Positions 40,593 to 52,834 of a stretch of DNA of 64,000 nt are shown in pieces; the first letter of the stretch is position 1, and each line of letters opens with the position of its first letter. The stretch spans positions 620,001-684,000 of the forward strand of contig NZ_CP089978.1 in assembly GCF_030674635.1 (NCBI RefSeq). The letters are read 5' to 3'. The stretch comes from Moraxella sp. ZY210820 (lineage in GTDB: Bacteria > Pseudomonadota > Gammaproteobacteria > Pseudomonadales > Moraxellaceae). The notes under the pieces are model-generated. The model did not search any database. It worked only from the letters and a program-made list of their open reading frames with translations, and had not been told where the DNA came from. A program made the translations under genes and the position numbers.

Positions 40593-41789
40593 ATGGCAAC
40601 AGAAATTAAAGCTCCCGTATTTCCAGAGTCAGTAGCAGATGGTACGATTGCAACTTGGCACAAAAAAGTAGGTGAACCTGTTTCACGTGATGAAGTAATT
40701 TGTGATATCGAAACAGATAAAGTCGTTTTAGAAGTGGTTGCACCTGCTGATGGTGTAATTGCATCTATTAGTAAAAATGAAGGCGATACAGTTCTTTCTG
40801 CTGAAGTGATTGCTCAATTTGAAGAAGGTGCGGCGGGTACCACAGCACCAGTAGCTGAAGCACCACAAGCAGCTGCTCCTGAAGCAGTAACAGCACCAGT
40901 AGCAGCCTCAACAGTAACTCCAGTTCAAGACCAAGCACCAGCGGTGCGTAAGGCATTAGCTGAAACAGGTATTAATCCAGCTGATGTAAATGGTACAGGT
41001 CGTGGTGGTCGTATTACAAAAGAAGATGTTGCAAATCATCAAGGAAAACCTGCGACTACAAGTGTTGCACCAGCTCCATTAGTAGGTGAGCGTATTGAAC
41101 AGCGTGTACCAATGACTCGTTTACGTAAGCGTATTGCTGAGCGTTTATTATCTGCGACACAAGAAACTGCAATGCTTACTACATTTAATGAAGTAAATAT
41201 GAAGCCAATCATGGATATGCGTAAGCAATATAAAGATGCTTTTGAAAAGCGTCATGGTGCTCGTTTAGGCTTTATGTCATTCTTTGTTAAAGCAGCAACA
41301 GAAGCATTAAAACGTTATCCAGCAGTAAATGCATCTATCGATGGTGATGATATTATTTATCATGGTTACTATGATATTGGTGTAGCCGTATCTTCTGATC
41401 GTGGTTTAGTGGTACCAGTATTGCGTGATACTGACCGTATGAACTATGCTGATGTTGAAAATGGCATTGCAGCTTATGCGGCTAAAGCACGTGAAGGTAA
41501 ATTATCGATTGAAGAAATGTCAGGTGGTACATTTACTATTACTAATGGTGGTACATTCGGTTCATTATTATCAACACCGATTTTAAACCAACCACAGACT
41601 GCAATCTTAGGTATGCACAAAATCCAAGAGCGTCCAATGGCGGTTGATGGTCAAGTGGTCATTTTACCAATGATGTATTTAGCATTATCTTATGACCATC
41701 GTTTAATCGATGGTAAAGAAGCAGTTGGTTTCTTAGTAACAATCAAAGAATTACTTGAAGAACCAGCAAAACTCATTCTTGATTTATAA
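40593..41789 (+). CDS. sucB: Dihydrolipoamide succinyltransferase E2
   Basis: 398 residues. One lipoyl domain ('[19 protein letters not shown]', Lys42), an Ala/Pro-rich linker (about 80-110), the peripheral-subunit-binding domain ('[29 protein letters not shown]') and the catalytic domain with '[16 protein letters not shown]' (His-Asp). Transfers the succinyl group to CoA in the 2-oxoglutarate dehydrogenase complex. Confidence 0.97.
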   Translation: MATEIKAPVFPESVADGTIATWHKKVGEPVSRDEVICDIETDKVVLEVVAPADGVIASISKNEGDTVLSAEVIAQFEEGAAGTTAPVAEAPQAAAPEAVTAPVAASTVTPVQDQAPAVRKALAETGINPADVNGTGRGGRITKEDVANHQGKPATTSVAPAPLVGERIEQRVPMTRLRKRIAERLLSATQETAMLTTFNEVNMKPIMDMRKQYKDAFEKRHGARLGFMSFFVKAATEALKRYPAVNASIDGDDIIYHGYYDIGVAVSSDRGLVVPVLRDTDRMNYADVENGIAAYAAKAREGKLSIEEMSGGTFTITNGGTFGSLLSTPILNQPQTAILGMHKIQERPMAVDGQVVILPMMYLALSYDHRLIDGKEAVGFLVTIKELLEEPAKLILDL

Positions 41790-41860
41790 TTGATATTATA
41801 CAGTTAAGTATGATGTATAAACATTTGTGGATAAATTTTAATTTATCTACATATTGATAT

Positions 41861-41900
41861 AAGCCGTTTTCATGATAATTCTGTCATGAAACGGCTTTTT
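41861..41900 (+). terminator. Terminator or attenuator between sucB and lpdA
   Basis: AAGCCGTTTTCATGA / TCATGAAACGGCTT stem-loop followed by T5. It lies 55 bp before lpdA, so part of the sucAB transcript may stop here. Confidence 0.75.
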
Positions 41901-41951
41901 ATATAAAATTTTTAAGTATATCTAGTGTAATATCACTAAATTGGAGTATAA

Positions 41952-43391
<1,440 letters not shown>

Positions 43392-43417
43392 TCATTAGTT
43401 TAATCAAATGATTTGAA

Positions 43418-43450
43418 AATAGCTAAGTTTAATACTTAGCTATTTTTTAT
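43418..43450 (+). terminator. lpdA terminator
   Basis: AATAGCTAAG-tttaata-CTTAGCTATT followed by a T-run, 27 bp after the lpdA stop. Confidence 0.85.
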
Positions 43451-43599
43451 TGCTGAATAAAAGGGAATGATACAAAAAATTACATTAAAATATGTGATGT
43501 ATTTAACATTTTATATTATAATGTGCTTATTAAATCAAATAATATAAATTTAGTTTTATTACGCAATGATTACCCCATCATTGCGTATTTTTTTGCTTA

Positions 43600-44271
43600 T
43601 TAATTTAAATAACTGTCTTTATCAACCCAATGGCATACATGGCTGACTATACATTCTTTACATTTGGGATTACGAGCGGTACAACAATAGCGACCATGTA
43701 AAATCAGCCAATGATGAGCATCTAAAATAAATTCTTTAGGAATAGTTTTGAGTAGTTTTTTTTCAACTTCTAACACATTCTTGCCTATTGCTAAACCTGT
43801 ACGATTACCTAAACGGAAAATATGTGTATCAACTGCCATCGCCACTTGTCCAAAAGCTGTATTTAAAACGACATTGGCAGTTTTACGTCCCACACCAGGT
43901 AAGGCTTCTAAAGCTTCACGTGTTTGTGGAACTTCGCCTTGATATTTTTCAATCAAGATTTGGCATGTTTTGATGACATTTTCTGCTTTAGCGTTAAATA
44001 AACCAATGGTTTTGATATATTCTTTTAAGCCATCAACACCTAAATCATAAATTTGTTGTGCTGTATTAGCAACAGGGAATAATTTATCTGTAGCTTTATT
44101 CACGCTTTTATCTGTTGCTTGAGCAGATAACATTACAGCGATTAGCAATTCAAAAGGCGATGAATAATTCAGCTCCGTTTCAGGTTTTGGGCGTTGTTCT
44201 CGTAATAATTCAAAAAATGTAATGACTTCTTTTTTAGTCATTGCTTTACGAGCTTTGGGTTGTTCACTCAT
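43600..44271 (-). CDS. nth: Endonuclease III
   Basis: 223 residues. DNA glycosylase/AP lyase for oxidised pyrimidines. Helix-hairpin-helix 'ALPGVGRKTANVVLN' with Lys/Asp active site ('VDTHIFRLGNR') and the C-terminal [4Fe-4S] loop 'CTARNPKCKECIVSHVC'. Starts 4 bp after the rnfB-like stop, same transcript. N-terminal extension of about 12 residues compared with E. coli Nth. Confidence 0.97.
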   Translation of the reverse strand: MSEQPKARKAMTKKEVITFFELLREQRPKPETELNYSSPFELLIAVMLSAQATDKSVNKATDKLFPVANTAQQIYDLGVDGLKEYIKTIGLFNAKAENVIKTCQILIEKYQGEVPQTREALEALPGVGRKTANVVLNTAFGQVAMAVDTHIFRLGNRTGLAIGKNVLEVEKKLLKTIPKEFILDAHHWLILHGRYCCTARNPKCKECIVSHVCHWVDKDSYLN

Positions 44272-44275
44272 ATTC

Positions 44276-45073
44276 TTATCCTAATAATTGTGCTAATTGT
44301 TGCTCTAATTCAATCAGTTGTGTTTGTTTCTGTGCATCGGCACGTACACTTAATTGCTTTTGTAATTTTTTAATTTGCGTACGGATTTTTGCCATTTCAA
44401 TAGTATTTTTACTATCATAAATTAAATGCTGATTATGACTTTGCTCAACATTTTGAATTTGTGGAACATTTTGCAGATATTGAGAAAATTCAATAAATAA
44501 AGCTGTATTAATTTCAGCACGCACAATAGGATTGTTATGATTTAATTTACGTTGTTGTTCACGTTGAATATGTGCATAATAACGCTGACGTAAGCTATTT
44601 TGCTCGGTAATACGTTGTGTTTCATTGGGTAAAGGTTGAGTATCTTCCACTAAGTCAATACAATCAACAGGGCAAGGTGGAATACATAATTCACAACCTG
44701 TACATAAATCACTTAGGATACTGTGCATGAGTTTTCCACTGCCAATAATTGCATCAACAGGGCAAGCATTGATACATTTAGTGCAACCAATACATTCATC
44801 TTCACGAATAATCGCTTTCATACGTTGTGGGCGACCATCAGCTTGAATTTGCCAAACACTTGGTTCTGCACTTAAAGGTTCACGTTTTAATAAATGAGCT
44901 AATGCATCAGCTACAGGCTGTCCACCAGGTACACATTTATTGGCAGGTTCACCTTGTGCAATGGCTTGAGCATAGGGTAGGCAACCATCACGATGACCGC
45001 ATAAACCACATTGAGTTTGTGGAAGTAGAGCATCAATTTGCTGAATAAGTGAAAAATTGCTTGTTGGCATCAT
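44276..45073 (-). CDS. Orphan RnfB-family ferredoxin
   Basis: 265 residues. N-terminal Cys-rich '[14 protein letters not shown]' Fe-S domain, then two 4Fe-4S motifs '[16 protein letters not shown]' and '[16 protein letters not shown]' at about 100-140, then a helical, Gln-rich C-terminal 120 residues. Unlike true RnfB there is no N-terminal membrane segment, and no other rnf genes are near. The arrangement next to nth is typical of Acinetobacter and relatives. Electron-transfer partner unknown. Confidence 0.85.
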   Translation of the reverse strand: MMPTSNFSLIQQIDALLPQTQCGLCGHRDGCLPYAQAIAQGEPANKCVPGGQPVADALAHLLKREPLSAEPSVWQIQADGRPQRMKAIIREDECIGCTKCINACPVDAIIGSGKLMHSILSDLCTGCELCIPPCPVDCIDLVEDTQPLPNETQRITEQNSLRQRYYAHIQREQQRKLNHNNPIVRAEINTALFIEFSQYLQNVPQIQNVEQSHNQHLIYDSKNTIEMAKIRTQIKKLQKQLSVRADAQKQTQLIELEQQLAQLLG

Positions 45074-45133
45074 ATTATTATTGAATAGTGTTTTAAGGGT
45101 AATGTATTTTAACAGAATTTTATAGTTAAAACA

Positions 45134-45168
45134 AAAAGCCGATTATGATAAATATAATCGGCTTTTGT
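45134..45168 (-). terminator. Terminator of the lytic transglycosylase gene
   Basis: AAAAGCCGATTAT / ATAATCGGCTTTT stem-loop with a U-run on the minus strand just after the stop codon. Confidence 0.8.
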
Positions 45169-45178
45169 AATATGGCTT

Positions 45179-46330
45179 TTATACGCGTGGTAATTGCTCT
45201 GCTTTGAGATGCTCTAAGAAGGTACGAACACGTGTTACATAGTGTATGGCTTGTACATAACGACTATTTTCTGCACTATTACGTTGTAAATAGTCAAATA
45301 GATTGACAAAATCATTTGGATTTTTGCCTTGAGTTTCAATTTCATTTTGGATACGTTTAACCGCACCCGGTCCCATATTATATGCGACTAAAGCAAACCA
45401 TGTACGGTCTGGATTGGGAATATGCTGATAGGAGTCAAGCAGACGGTCAAAATATTTGGCACCACCTTGTATACTTTGTAATGGGTCTTCACGATTTTCA
45501 ATGCCCATTTCTTTTGCGGTGCTATTTGTCAGCATCATCAAGCCTTTAACACCTGTAGGTGAAACTGAATCGGCTTTGAGTAAAGATTCTTGATAACCCA
45601 TTGCTGCTAATAAATGCCAATCTAAATCATATTGTTTAGCATTGGCTTTAAAATCAGCTTTATACATTGGTAAACGGTCATTTAAATCACGTTTAACAAA
45701 GAACCAATCATCATCATTCACAATATAACGACTATAAAATGAAGCTAATTGTTGCATGGTACCATTTTGTTTATGATTACATGCAAATTGTTGTGCTTTT
45801 TGGGTCAGTGTTTCTTGTTGTGATTTAAATGTCCATTGTAATTGTTCATCTAAACCATTTTGGCTTAAACTATGTATATCACCACAAGCCAGTGATATAG
45901 CATTGAGTTTATGAGAGATTAATTGTTTTTCATTTGCACTGGTAATTGCAAAATCAGCTTTACCGAGTTTGACCCATTCTAAAGCAGTTTCATCATCAGT
46001 TACGGTTTCAAATTTGAGTTCAACATTCAGTTCATTGGCATAAAGACGAGTTAAATCATAACCAAAACCATGCATGATATTATCACCATCTTTAAAATAG
46101 GCACTTGGATTTGGACTTGCTACAACAGTCATATATTTTTGATTGATGACACGATTATAGTCAGTAGAACTCATTGCAGTTGGCGTTGAGCCATTATAAT
46201 TCAAATTGTAAAAAGCATAGCAAGTTGATGCTGAGATTGCTGAAATTGCGACAAGCTTAACGAGCCATGATGTTAAAAAAACTTTCAGTCTTGGTGTACT
46301 TTGTTGGGTTTGGTTGGTTAAATTTTGCAT
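45179..46330 (-). CDS. mltF: Membrane-bound lytic transglycosylase F-like
   Basis: 383 residues from ATG 46330 (RBS 'aggag' 7 bp upstream; the longer reading from 46423 adds no similarity). N-terminal membrane anchor (about 15-35). Substrate-binding-protein domain 3 about 60-200, truncated compared with E. coli MltF. Lytic transglycosylase domain about 210-370: 'LLAAMGYQESLLKADSVSPTGVKGLMMLT' (catalytic Glu), 'ALVAYNMGPGAVKRIQ'. Cleaves peptidoglycan in the periplasm. The 480-bp gap upstream (46331-46813) carries the greB promoter and otherwise nothing clear. Confidence 0.88.
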   Translation of the reverse strand: MQNLTNQTQQSTPRLKVFLTSWLVKLVAISAISASTCYAFYNLNYNGSTPTAMSSTDYNRVINQKYMTVVASPNPSAYFKDGDNIMHGFGYDLTRLYANELNVELKFETVTDDETALEWVKLGKADFAITSANEKQLISHKLNAISLACGDIHSLSQNGLDEQLQWTFKSQQETLTQKAQQFACNHKQNGTMQQLASFYSRYIVNDDDWFFVKRDLNDRLPMYKADFKANAKQYDLDWHLLAAMGYQESLLKADSVSPTGVKGLMMLTNSTAKEMGIENREDPLQSIQGGAKYFDRLLDSYQHIPNPDRTWFALVAYNMGPGAVKRIQNEIETQGKNPNDFVNLFDYLQRNSAENSRYVQAIHYVTRVRTFLEHLKAEQLPRV

Positions 46331-46750
46331 GTTGGTTCTCCTACAACTGTATATACTTTTTAAATCATTGGCTAAACCTAGAATTAAAACATACAGTGCT
46401 GAGTCATGCGTCAATTTTAGCAACGGTAAACCTTTGTGGTTCCATTAAATTGTTGTCAAAATTGAACGGTTATTCGGACCTTAGTGATGTTTTATCTTTT
46501 TAATTATACATACTTAACCAAAATGTATAACGATAAAAAATATACAAATTATTGTTTTATATTAAAAAATAATAATAAAACAAGAATATTGAATATACAT
46601 CATCAAGGCTTAAATTGTAAAAACTTGACCTTAATATGAGCATGATATATCTGATTGCTCAACTTGTCAAATATTCTACTGTAAAAAATACATTTATAAA
46701 TGGCAGAATTTATCATGTTTTTGAAATATTTTGTAATATTTTTTGAATAG

Positions 46751-46779
46751 TTGAAAACTGTTGTAAACTCAGATATGAT
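46751..46779 (+). promoter_or_regulatory. Candidate greB promoter
   Basis: TTGAAA - 17 bp - TATGAT, 35 bp before the greB start. Confidence 0.55.
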
Positions 46780-46813
46780 AGAAAATTATGTTTGTAAATG
46801 AGAAATATATCAC

Positions 46814-47290
46814 ATGAAATCGCCATTAATTACAAGGCAAGGGCATGATTTACTGGTTGAAGAACTCAATGATTTATGGCGTAATCAACGACCTGAAATT
46901 ACGCAAAAGGTGAATTGGGCAGCAAGTTTGGGTGATCGTAGTGAAAATGCTGATTATCAATATAATAAGCAATTATTACGAAAAATCGACCGCCGTGTAC
47001 GTTATTTAGGCAAACGTTTAGAAGAAGTTCGTATTGTGGATTATTCGCCAGAGCAAGAGGGAAAGGTATATTTTGGGGCTTGGGTGGAAATTGAAAATGA
47101 GCAAGGTGAGCAAAAACGCTTACGTATTGTTGGTGTTGATGAAATTTATGGACATCACCCCGATTATATTTCTATTGAAGCACCAATGGCACAAGCATTA
47201 TTAGGTAAATCTGTTGATGATGAAGCAGAAGTCAGTACGCCATTAGGTAAAGTGCTATGGTATATCAATCACATTGAATATGAGAAATAA
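46814..47290 (+). CDS. greB: Transcription elongation factor GreB
   Basis: 158 residues. Coiled-coil N-domain with 'DRSENADYQYNKQLLRKIDRRVRYLGKRL' (the acidic tip D/E pair that enters the RNA polymerase channel) and a C-terminal FKBP-like domain ('HPDYISIEAPMAQALLGKSVDDEAEVSTP'). Rescues backtracked RNA polymerase by RNA cleavage. The K/R-rich basic patch distinguishes it from GreA. Confidence 0.93.
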   Translation: MKSPLITRQGHDLLVEELNDLWRNQRPEITQKVNWAASLGDRSENADYQYNKQLLRKIDRRVRYLGKRLEEVRIVDYSPEQEGKVYFGAWVEIENEQGEQKRLRIVGVDEIYGHHPDYISIEAPMAQALLGKSVDDEAEVSTPLGKVLWYINHIEYEK

Positions 47291-47366
47291 TTGATATTAT
47301 CCTATCTATTAACCTTAAATTACGTTAAAATAATCATTTTAATTTATAAAAATAGTGAGACATTTC

Positions 47367-48458
47367 ATGGGTTTTAACTGTGGTATCGTGGGTTTGCCAA
47401 ATGTTGGTAAATCAACTTTATTTAATGCTTTAACGAAAGCTGCGATTGCAGCGGAAAATTTTCCATTTTGTACTATTGAACCAAATACAGGTATTGTTCC
47501 TGTACCAGATGCACGTTTAAATAAATTAGCGGAAATTGTTAAACCGCAACGTATTTTACCAACGACCATGGAATTTGTAGATATTGCAGGTTTAGTAGCA
47601 GGTGCATCAAAAGGAGAAGGTTTGGGTAACCAATTTTTAGCGAATATTCGTGAAACCGATGCGATTGCTCATGTGGTACGTTGTTTTGAAGATGAAAATG
47701 TAATTCATGTGAATGGGAAAATTGACCCATTAGATGATATTGCAACTATTAATACAGAATTAGCTTTAGCAGATTTAGAAACAGTATCGAAAGCGATTAC
47801 CCGATTAACGAAAGTGGCAAAAGGCGGTGATAAAGATGCAATTGCAACAAAAACTGCTTTAGAAAAATTACAGCCTTTATTAGATGAAGGTCGTCCAGCT
47901 CGTGCAGCAGATTTATCTGATGATGAACGTAAATTATTACGTGGTTTTGGTTTATTAACCTTAAAGCCAACGATGTATATTGCCAATGTTGCTGAAGATG
48001 GCTTTGATAATAATCCACATTTGGATGCTGTTAAAAAATTAGCTGAAGCTGAAAATGCAGTCGTTGTGCCATTATGTAACCAAATTGAAGCAGAAATCTC
48101 ATTATTAGAAGATGATGAGCGTGCTGAATTTTTAGAAGCAATGGGTATGGAAGAACCAGGTTTAAACCGTGTGATTCGTGCGGGTTATGCATTATTAGGT
48201 TTACAAACTTACTTTACTGCAGGTGTGCAAGAAGTGCGTGCATGGACGGTAAAAGTCGGAGCAACAGCACCACAAGCAGCAGGTGTGATTCATACTGATT
48301 TTGAAAAAGGTTTTATTCGTGCTGAAGTGGTAGCATATGATGATTTTATTCAATATAATGGTGAAAATGGTGCGAAAGAAGCAGGAAAATGGCGTTTAGA
48401 AGGTAAAACTTACGTTGTACAAGATGGCGATGTCATGCATTTCCGTTTTAATGTTTAA
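47367..48458 (+). CDS. ychF: Ribosome-binding ATPase YchF
   Basis: 363 residues from ATG 47367 ([14 protein letters not shown]). G1 'GLPNVGKST', G3 '[17 protein letters not shown]', the NxxE nucleotide-specificity segment typical of an ATPase, coiled coil about 125-200 and a C-terminal TGS domain ('[39 protein letters not shown]'). Universally conserved OBG-type P-loop protein. Weak RBS 'tgagac'. Confidence 0.97.
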   Translation: MGFNCGIVGLPNVGKSTLFNALTKAAIAAENFPFCTIEPNTGIVPVPDARLNKLAEIVKPQRILPTTMEFVDIAGLVAGASKGEGLGNQFLANIRETDAIAHVVRCFEDENVIHVNGKIDPLDDIATINTELALADLETVSKAITRLTKVAKGGDKDAIATKTALEKLQPLLDEGRPARAADLSDDERKLLRGFGLLTLKPTMYIANVAEDGFDNNPHLDAVKKLAEAENAVVVPLCNQIEAEISLLEDDERAEFLEAMGMEEPGLNRVIRAGYALLGLQTYFTAGVQEVRAWTVKVGATAPQAAGVIHTDFEKGFIRAEVVAYDDFIQYNGENGAKEAGKWRLEGKTYVVQDGDVMHFRFNV

Positions 48459-48475
48459 TTAAATTAGTCTGCGAG

Positions 48476-48512
48476 AATGTGGATAAGATAAAAAATTATC
48501 CACATTTTTTAT
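48476..48512 (+). terminator. ychF terminator
   Basis: AATGTGGATAA-gataaaaaa-TTATCCACATT with following T6, 18 bp after the stop. Confidence 0.85.
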
Positions 48513-48571
48513 GTTTATTATTTATGGAAATAAAAAAATCCTCTATCATGAAGATAAAGGATTTTCAAATT

Positions 48572-48661
48572 TGGCGGAAGCGGTGAGATTCGAACTCACG
48601 GAGGGCGTGAACCCTCGTCGGTTTTCAAGACCGGTGCATTAAACCACTCTGCCACGCTTCC
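48572..48661 (-). tRNA. tRNA-Ser(TGA)
   Basis: 90 nt, CCA encoded. Acceptor GGAAGCG/CGCTTCC, anticodon loop 'CTTGAAA' (TGA), long variable arm, T-loop 'GTTCGAATC'. Type II tRNA as expected for Ser. Confidence 0.96.
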
Positions 48662-48759
48662 ATAGGGTGCTATTATAGCGAAAAAAATAAGAAATACAAG
48701 TTATATCAATGATAATTTAAATTATTTGTTTAAAAATAAGTCATTTATTACTTTGTAAA

Positions 48760-49932
48760 TTATTCGCTTAAAAAATATTGTAACACATCATTTAAATATT
48801 GATGACCTAAGGTACTACATTGGATTTTATTGTCATCTATAATAACTAAATATTTTTGTCTGAGCTTATCAAGTGTGGGTTGAATAACCGCAATATCTAA
48901 ACCTGTACGTTGGCTAAAATATTCTAGTGGCACTGGATAATGTAAACGTAAGGCATTCATCATAAACTCAAAAGCTAAATCTTGTGCTAAAATCTGTTGA
49001 AATTGTAGATTTTCAGCAGGTTGTTTAGCAAGATAATCTTTAGGTAAACGGGTTTTTTGATAGCGATAAATACCATCATTTTGGGTGATTTTACCGTGAG
49101 CTCCTGCACCAATGGCTAAATAATCACCAAATTGCCAATAATTTAGATTATGGCTTGATGGTAATTCTTTACGCCAAGCAGAAATTTCATATTGTACAAA
49201 ACCATGTTGTTTTAATAATTGTTCACCTGCTTGTTGAATATCGGCTAAGGTATCATCAGGCGGTAAAATTGGCTGAGTACGATAAAAAACGGTATTTGGT
49301 TCAATAGTCAATTGATACCATGAAATATGTGTTACACCTGCATCAATCGCTGTTTTTAAATCATTTAATGCTTGCTCTTGTGTTTGATTGGGTAAACCGT
49401 GCATTAAATCTACATTAATACGCTGAAAACCTGCTTGTTTAGCGTGTTGAATGGCATTTAAGGCACTGTCTGCAGAATGAATGCGTCCTAATTGTTTTAA
49501 ATGTTCATCATTAAAACTTTGCACGCCCAATGAAATACGGTTAATCCCTGCTTCTAAATAGAATAAAAATGGGTCATGTTCAATACTGGCTGGATTTGCT
49601 TCTAAGGTAATTTCAATATTGGGATTTTGTGTATAAAAATCTTGAAATGGCGTTATTTTTTGGATTTTGTTAAATAAACGTTGATAATGCTCTGCACTTA
49701 TCAATGATGGCGTTCCTCCACCAATAAAAATACTATGAATAGGACGTTGTTGTAATAAATCTGTTTGTGATTGAAAATCTTTCCACAATGCCTGCATATA
49801 ATTCTGTGCCAAGTCAAACTCTAACACACCATTTGGCACGGCGTGAGAATTGAAATCGCAATAAGGACATTTTTTGATACACCAAGGTACGTGAATATAG
49901 AGTGATTGTGGAATGGATTGTGGATTCAACAT
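48760..49932 (-). CDS. hemW: Radical SAM heme chaperone HemW
   Basis: 390 residues. 'HVPWCIKKCPYCDFNSHA' is the radical-SAM CxxxCxxC motif plus the HemW-type following Cys/Phe; 'IFIGGGTPSLIS', 'NRISLGVQSFND' and 'INVDLMHGLPNQTQEQAL' follow. Inserts heme into respiratory enzymes. Distinguished from HemN by the short N-terminus and CxxxCxxC (instead of ...CxC). Confidence 0.93.
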   Translation of the reverse strand: MLNPQSIPQSLYIHVPWCIKKCPYCDFNSHAVPNGVLEFDLAQNYMQALWKDFQSQTDLLQQRPIHSIFIGGGTPSLISAEHYQRLFNKIQKITPFQDFYTQNPNIEITLEANPASIEHDPFLFYLEAGINRISLGVQSFNDEHLKQLGRIHSADSALNAIQHAKQAGFQRINVDLMHGLPNQTQEQALNDLKTAIDAGVTHISWYQLTIEPNTVFYRTQPILPPDDTLADIQQAGEQLLKQHGFVQYEISAWRKELPSSHNLNYWQFGDYLAIGAGAHGKITQNDGIYRYQKTRLPKDYLAKQPAENLQFQQILAQDLAFEFMMNALRLHYPVPLEYFSQRTGLDIAVIQPTLDKLRQKYLVIIDDNKIQCSTLGHQYLNDVLQYFLSE

Positions 49933-50118
49933 ATTTAAAAACTTATCAATGATTTAGAAATATTTTAACATAGATAAAAGATGAGAGTGGAATAATCGTT
50001 TGATTGTTTTTTATTTGTTATAAACTAATATAATTGATATTTATTTTCACTTGATAGTCATTTGTAAATTATGCTATATTATTTATCTGATATTTGAATG
50101 AGACTATTCATTATAACC

Positions 50119-50137
50119 GATAATCATCAATCTTATC
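50119..50137 (+). promoter_or_regulatory. Possible Fur box before hemO
   Basis: GATAATCATCAATCTTATC agrees with the 19-bp Fur consensus at 14 positions and lies 70 bp before the heme oxygenase start. Iron repression would fit the gene product. Confidence 0.4.
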
Positions 50138-50206
50138 ATATACATGATGTAGATTGTGGGGTTGATAAGTTTTTTATCAGTATATTTTTATTCTAGGGTA
50201 AACATC

Positions 50207-50827
50207 ATGACACAAGAAACATTAACTTTTGCTCAACGTTTAAAAACAGAAACTCGCACTACACATGATAGTGTTGATAATTTGGTAATGTCAGTTGAGC
50301 CATTTAAAAATAATGAAAATTATGCAAAATTTTTGCAATTACAATCAGTTTTCCATAAAATCGTTGATGATATTTATAAAGATCCAAACTTAAATGAAAA
50401 AATTCCAGAATTGGAATATATGGCTCGTTATGATGCTGTACTGAAAGATTTACAGGACTTAAATAGTCAAGTGTATGCATATCAAGGGCAGTTACCAACT
50501 CCACAGGGCAATAAAGCGATTGGTTGGTTATATTGTGCTGAGGGTTCAAATTTAGGAGCGGCATTTTTATATAAAGATGCTAAAGAAAAATTGAATTTTA
50601 ATGCTGATATTGGGGCAACACATTTAGCACCGCACCCAGATGGTCGTGGTAAGCATTGGCGTGAATTTGTGGTTTATTTAAATAATTTAGGTTTAGATAA
50701 ATCAGCAGAGAATGAAGCTATTCAAGGGGCATTAGAAGCATTTGCTTTTTATAAAGTGATTTTACGTCAAATTTTTGGTTTACCTGAAGGTTATGAAACA
50801 CCGAATCAAGCACCTGTTCACGATTGA
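50207..50827 (+). CDS. hemO: Heme oxygenase (HemO/PigA family)
   Basis: 206 residues from ATG 50207. 'FAQRLKTETRTTHDSVDNLV' (proximal His in 'THD') and the distal helix 'AIGWLYCAEGSNLGAAFLYKDA' (GxxxG-like). Opens heme to biliverdin, iron and CO so that the cell can use heme iron. A possible Fur site lies upstream. Longer reading from 50156 is unlikely. Confidence 0.9.
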   Translation: MTQETLTFAQRLKTETRTTHDSVDNLVMSVEPFKNNENYAKFLQLQSVFHKIVDDIYKDPNLNEKIPELEYMARYDAVLKDLQDLNSQVYAYQGQLPTPQGNKAIGWLYCAEGSNLGAAFLYKDAKEKLNFNADIGATHLAPHPDGRGKHWREFVVYLNNLGLDKSAENEAIQGALEAFAFYKVILRQIFGLPEGYETPNQAPVHD

Positions 50828-50906
50828 TATTGACTTTGTTTGCATAAAATACATAACAAAAATGGATAGTGTCAAACTATCCATTTTTTATGTTATGAGA
50901 GCATGA

Positions 50907-52784
50907 TTATTTCATATCATAACGGAAAGTAAGCCAACCTGTACGACCATCTTGAGTGTATAGGGTTGAATTACCATAGTGTGTGTGATATGTTTTGTCA
51001 AAAGCATTTGCTAATTTTGCTTGAACGAGAAACTCTGGCAAAATACGATATGAAATACGGAAATCAGCTGTTGCAAAGCCCGATAAATAGCTTGTATTAC
51101 TGACATTAATATAGCGTTTATCACTTGCATATATAGACAAACCTGTTGATAATTTATCTGTTAAGTCATAATCTGCTGAGAATTTTGCTAATTGTTTAGC
51201 GCGTAAAACAAGTTGATTATTGGTATTTGCACCAATTGTTTTATTGGTTGGGTCTTGATAAGTATAGCTTGCATTCCAAGAAAGCTTATCTAATTTTTGA
51301 CCTAATGCTAGCTCAATACCTTTAATTTCAGCTTTATCAACATTACTTGGTACCCAATTACCACTACGATTTGGTGCCCAAACAATCATATTATCAATTT
51401 TGTTTTGGAAACCATTTAATTGCCAATCTAAGTTGAATAACGAACCTTTAAACCCAAGTTCATAATTTTTAGATTGTTCTGGTACAAGTGTTGGATTTTC
51501 AGAGCCTGGCCAATATAAATCATTAAAAGTTGGTGCTTTATACGCCGTTGCATAGCTAGCGTAAGCCTGAATGGTATCATTAAATTGATAACCTAAAGCG
51601 ATATTACCTGTCGTTTTATTGCCAAATTGTTCATTATCATCAAGACGTACAGCCCCTTGCATATTTAAACCATTAAATTGAGCGAGGTATTGTGCATAAT
51701 AACCTTTATTATCACGCTCTTTAACAGCATAGTTTGTTGTACCTGATATTTTATCTTGTTGATAATCAGCACCAATAACCACTTTTTGATTTGCAGGTAA
51801 AGTTAAGGTATTTTGAATATTAATTGTATCACGTTGTGTGTTTATGATTGAAGGGAAACCATCACGACTATCTAGTTTATCTTCTGAACGACCTACTTTG
51901 ATATTTAAATCCCAAGCATTAAGTGGTTTAATGTTTGCACCAATACCATAGACATTTTGTTTGATATTACCATGTACATTTGTTGTATCTGTAGCACCCC
52001 AATCAGAATAATCATAATCATTTTTAGCATCAACCATTAACGCATGTGCATCCAGTTTTAAGCGGTCGTTAAAGCGATAGCCTGTGCGTAGAAAAGCCGA
52101 TTTATTTTTATAGCCATCTTTATCAAGGTCTTGTATTTGTTGAATATTTGTAGCGTTAAACCCATCGGTAAATTCAGTTGCGATATTTAGGGTAGCCCAT
52201 GCTTGATCAGAAGTTGCACTTAATCCTAAATTACCTTGATAGCTTTGGTGAGAACCAATCGTAGTTGATCCAAATGCTTTGATACCATTTGAGTCATTAT
52301 TCTTGCGTGTAAAAATTTGAATTACACCACCTACAGCTTCTGAACCATAGATACCTGAACGTGCACCATTTACAACTTCAATACGTTCAATTTGAGAAAT
52401 TGGGAAATGTTCAAAAGCAGTTTCTCCTAAAGTTGCAGAACCAACTTTTTGACCATCTACCAACACTAACACATGGCGGTTACTAGTGCCTCGAATAGAG
52501 ATAGATGATATTTTACCAGCACCGCCTGAATTTGAGATTGCAATACTTGGTACAGAAATTAATGCTTCTAATAAAGAAGTATATTGTTTTTGCTCAATTT
52601 CTTGACGATCAATTACAATAATACTGGCTAATACATTTTTAGAAGTAGTATCTATACGGTTAGCTGTTACTACAATTGGATCTAGAGCATTAACTTCTAC
52701 AGTCTCTTGAGCAAAAACTGTATTAGAAAATAGGGCTGAAGCCATTGCAACTACTAAAGTCGCAGGTTTAAATAATTTAGACAT
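50907..52784 (-). CDS. btuB: TonB-dependent vitamin B12 receptor BtuB
   Basis: About 625 residues from the third of three ATGs (52784). Signal peptide 'KLFKPATLVVAMASALFSNTVFA', TonB box-like 'DPIVVTANR', plug domain ('SSISIRGTSNRHVLVLVDGQKVGSATLGETAFEHFPISQIERIEVVNGARSGIYGSEAVGGVIQIFTR') and a 22-strand barrel ending in ...FRYDMK with terminal aromatic motif 'GWLTFRYDMK'. A cobalamin riboswitch directly upstream supports B12 as the substrate. Confidence 0.92.
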   Translation of the reverse strand: MSKLFKPATLVVAMASALFSNTVFAQETVEVNALDPIVVTANRIDTTSKNVLASIIVIDRQEIEQKQYTSLLEALISVPSIAISNSGGAGKISSISIRGTSNRHVLVLVDGQKVGSATLGETAFEHFPISQIERIEVVNGARSGIYGSEAVGGVIQIFTRKNNDSNGIKAFGSTTIGSHQSYQGNLGLSATSDQAWATLNIATEFTDGFNATNIQQIQDLDKDGYKNKSAFLRTGYRFNDRLKLDAHALMVDAKNDYDYSDWGATDTTNVHGNIKQNVYGIGANIKPLNAWDLNIKVGRSEDKLDSRDGFPSIINTQRDTINIQNTLTLPANQKVVIGADYQQDKISGTTNYAVKERDNKGYYAQYLAQFNGLNMQGAVRLDDNEQFGNKTTGNIALGYQFNDTIQAYASYATAYKAPTFNDLYWPGSENPTLVPEQSKNYELGFKGSLFNLDWQLNGFQNKIDNMIVWAPNRSGNWVPSNVDKAEIKGIELALGQKLDKLSWNASYTYQDPTNKTIGANTNNQLVLRAKQLAKFSADYDLTDKLSTGLSIYASDKRYINVSNTSYLSGFATADFRISYRILPEFLVQAKLANAFDKTYHTHYGNSTLYTQDGRTGWLTFRYDMK

Positions 52785-52834
52785 CATCATCTTCCAAACA
52801 ATCATTTTCTCGTAAATGAATGGATTAAGGTAAA

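Noticed and set aside
44276..45073. Full Rnf complex
   Set aside because: Only a soluble RnfB-like protein is present; no rnfA/C/D/G/E in the neighbourhood.
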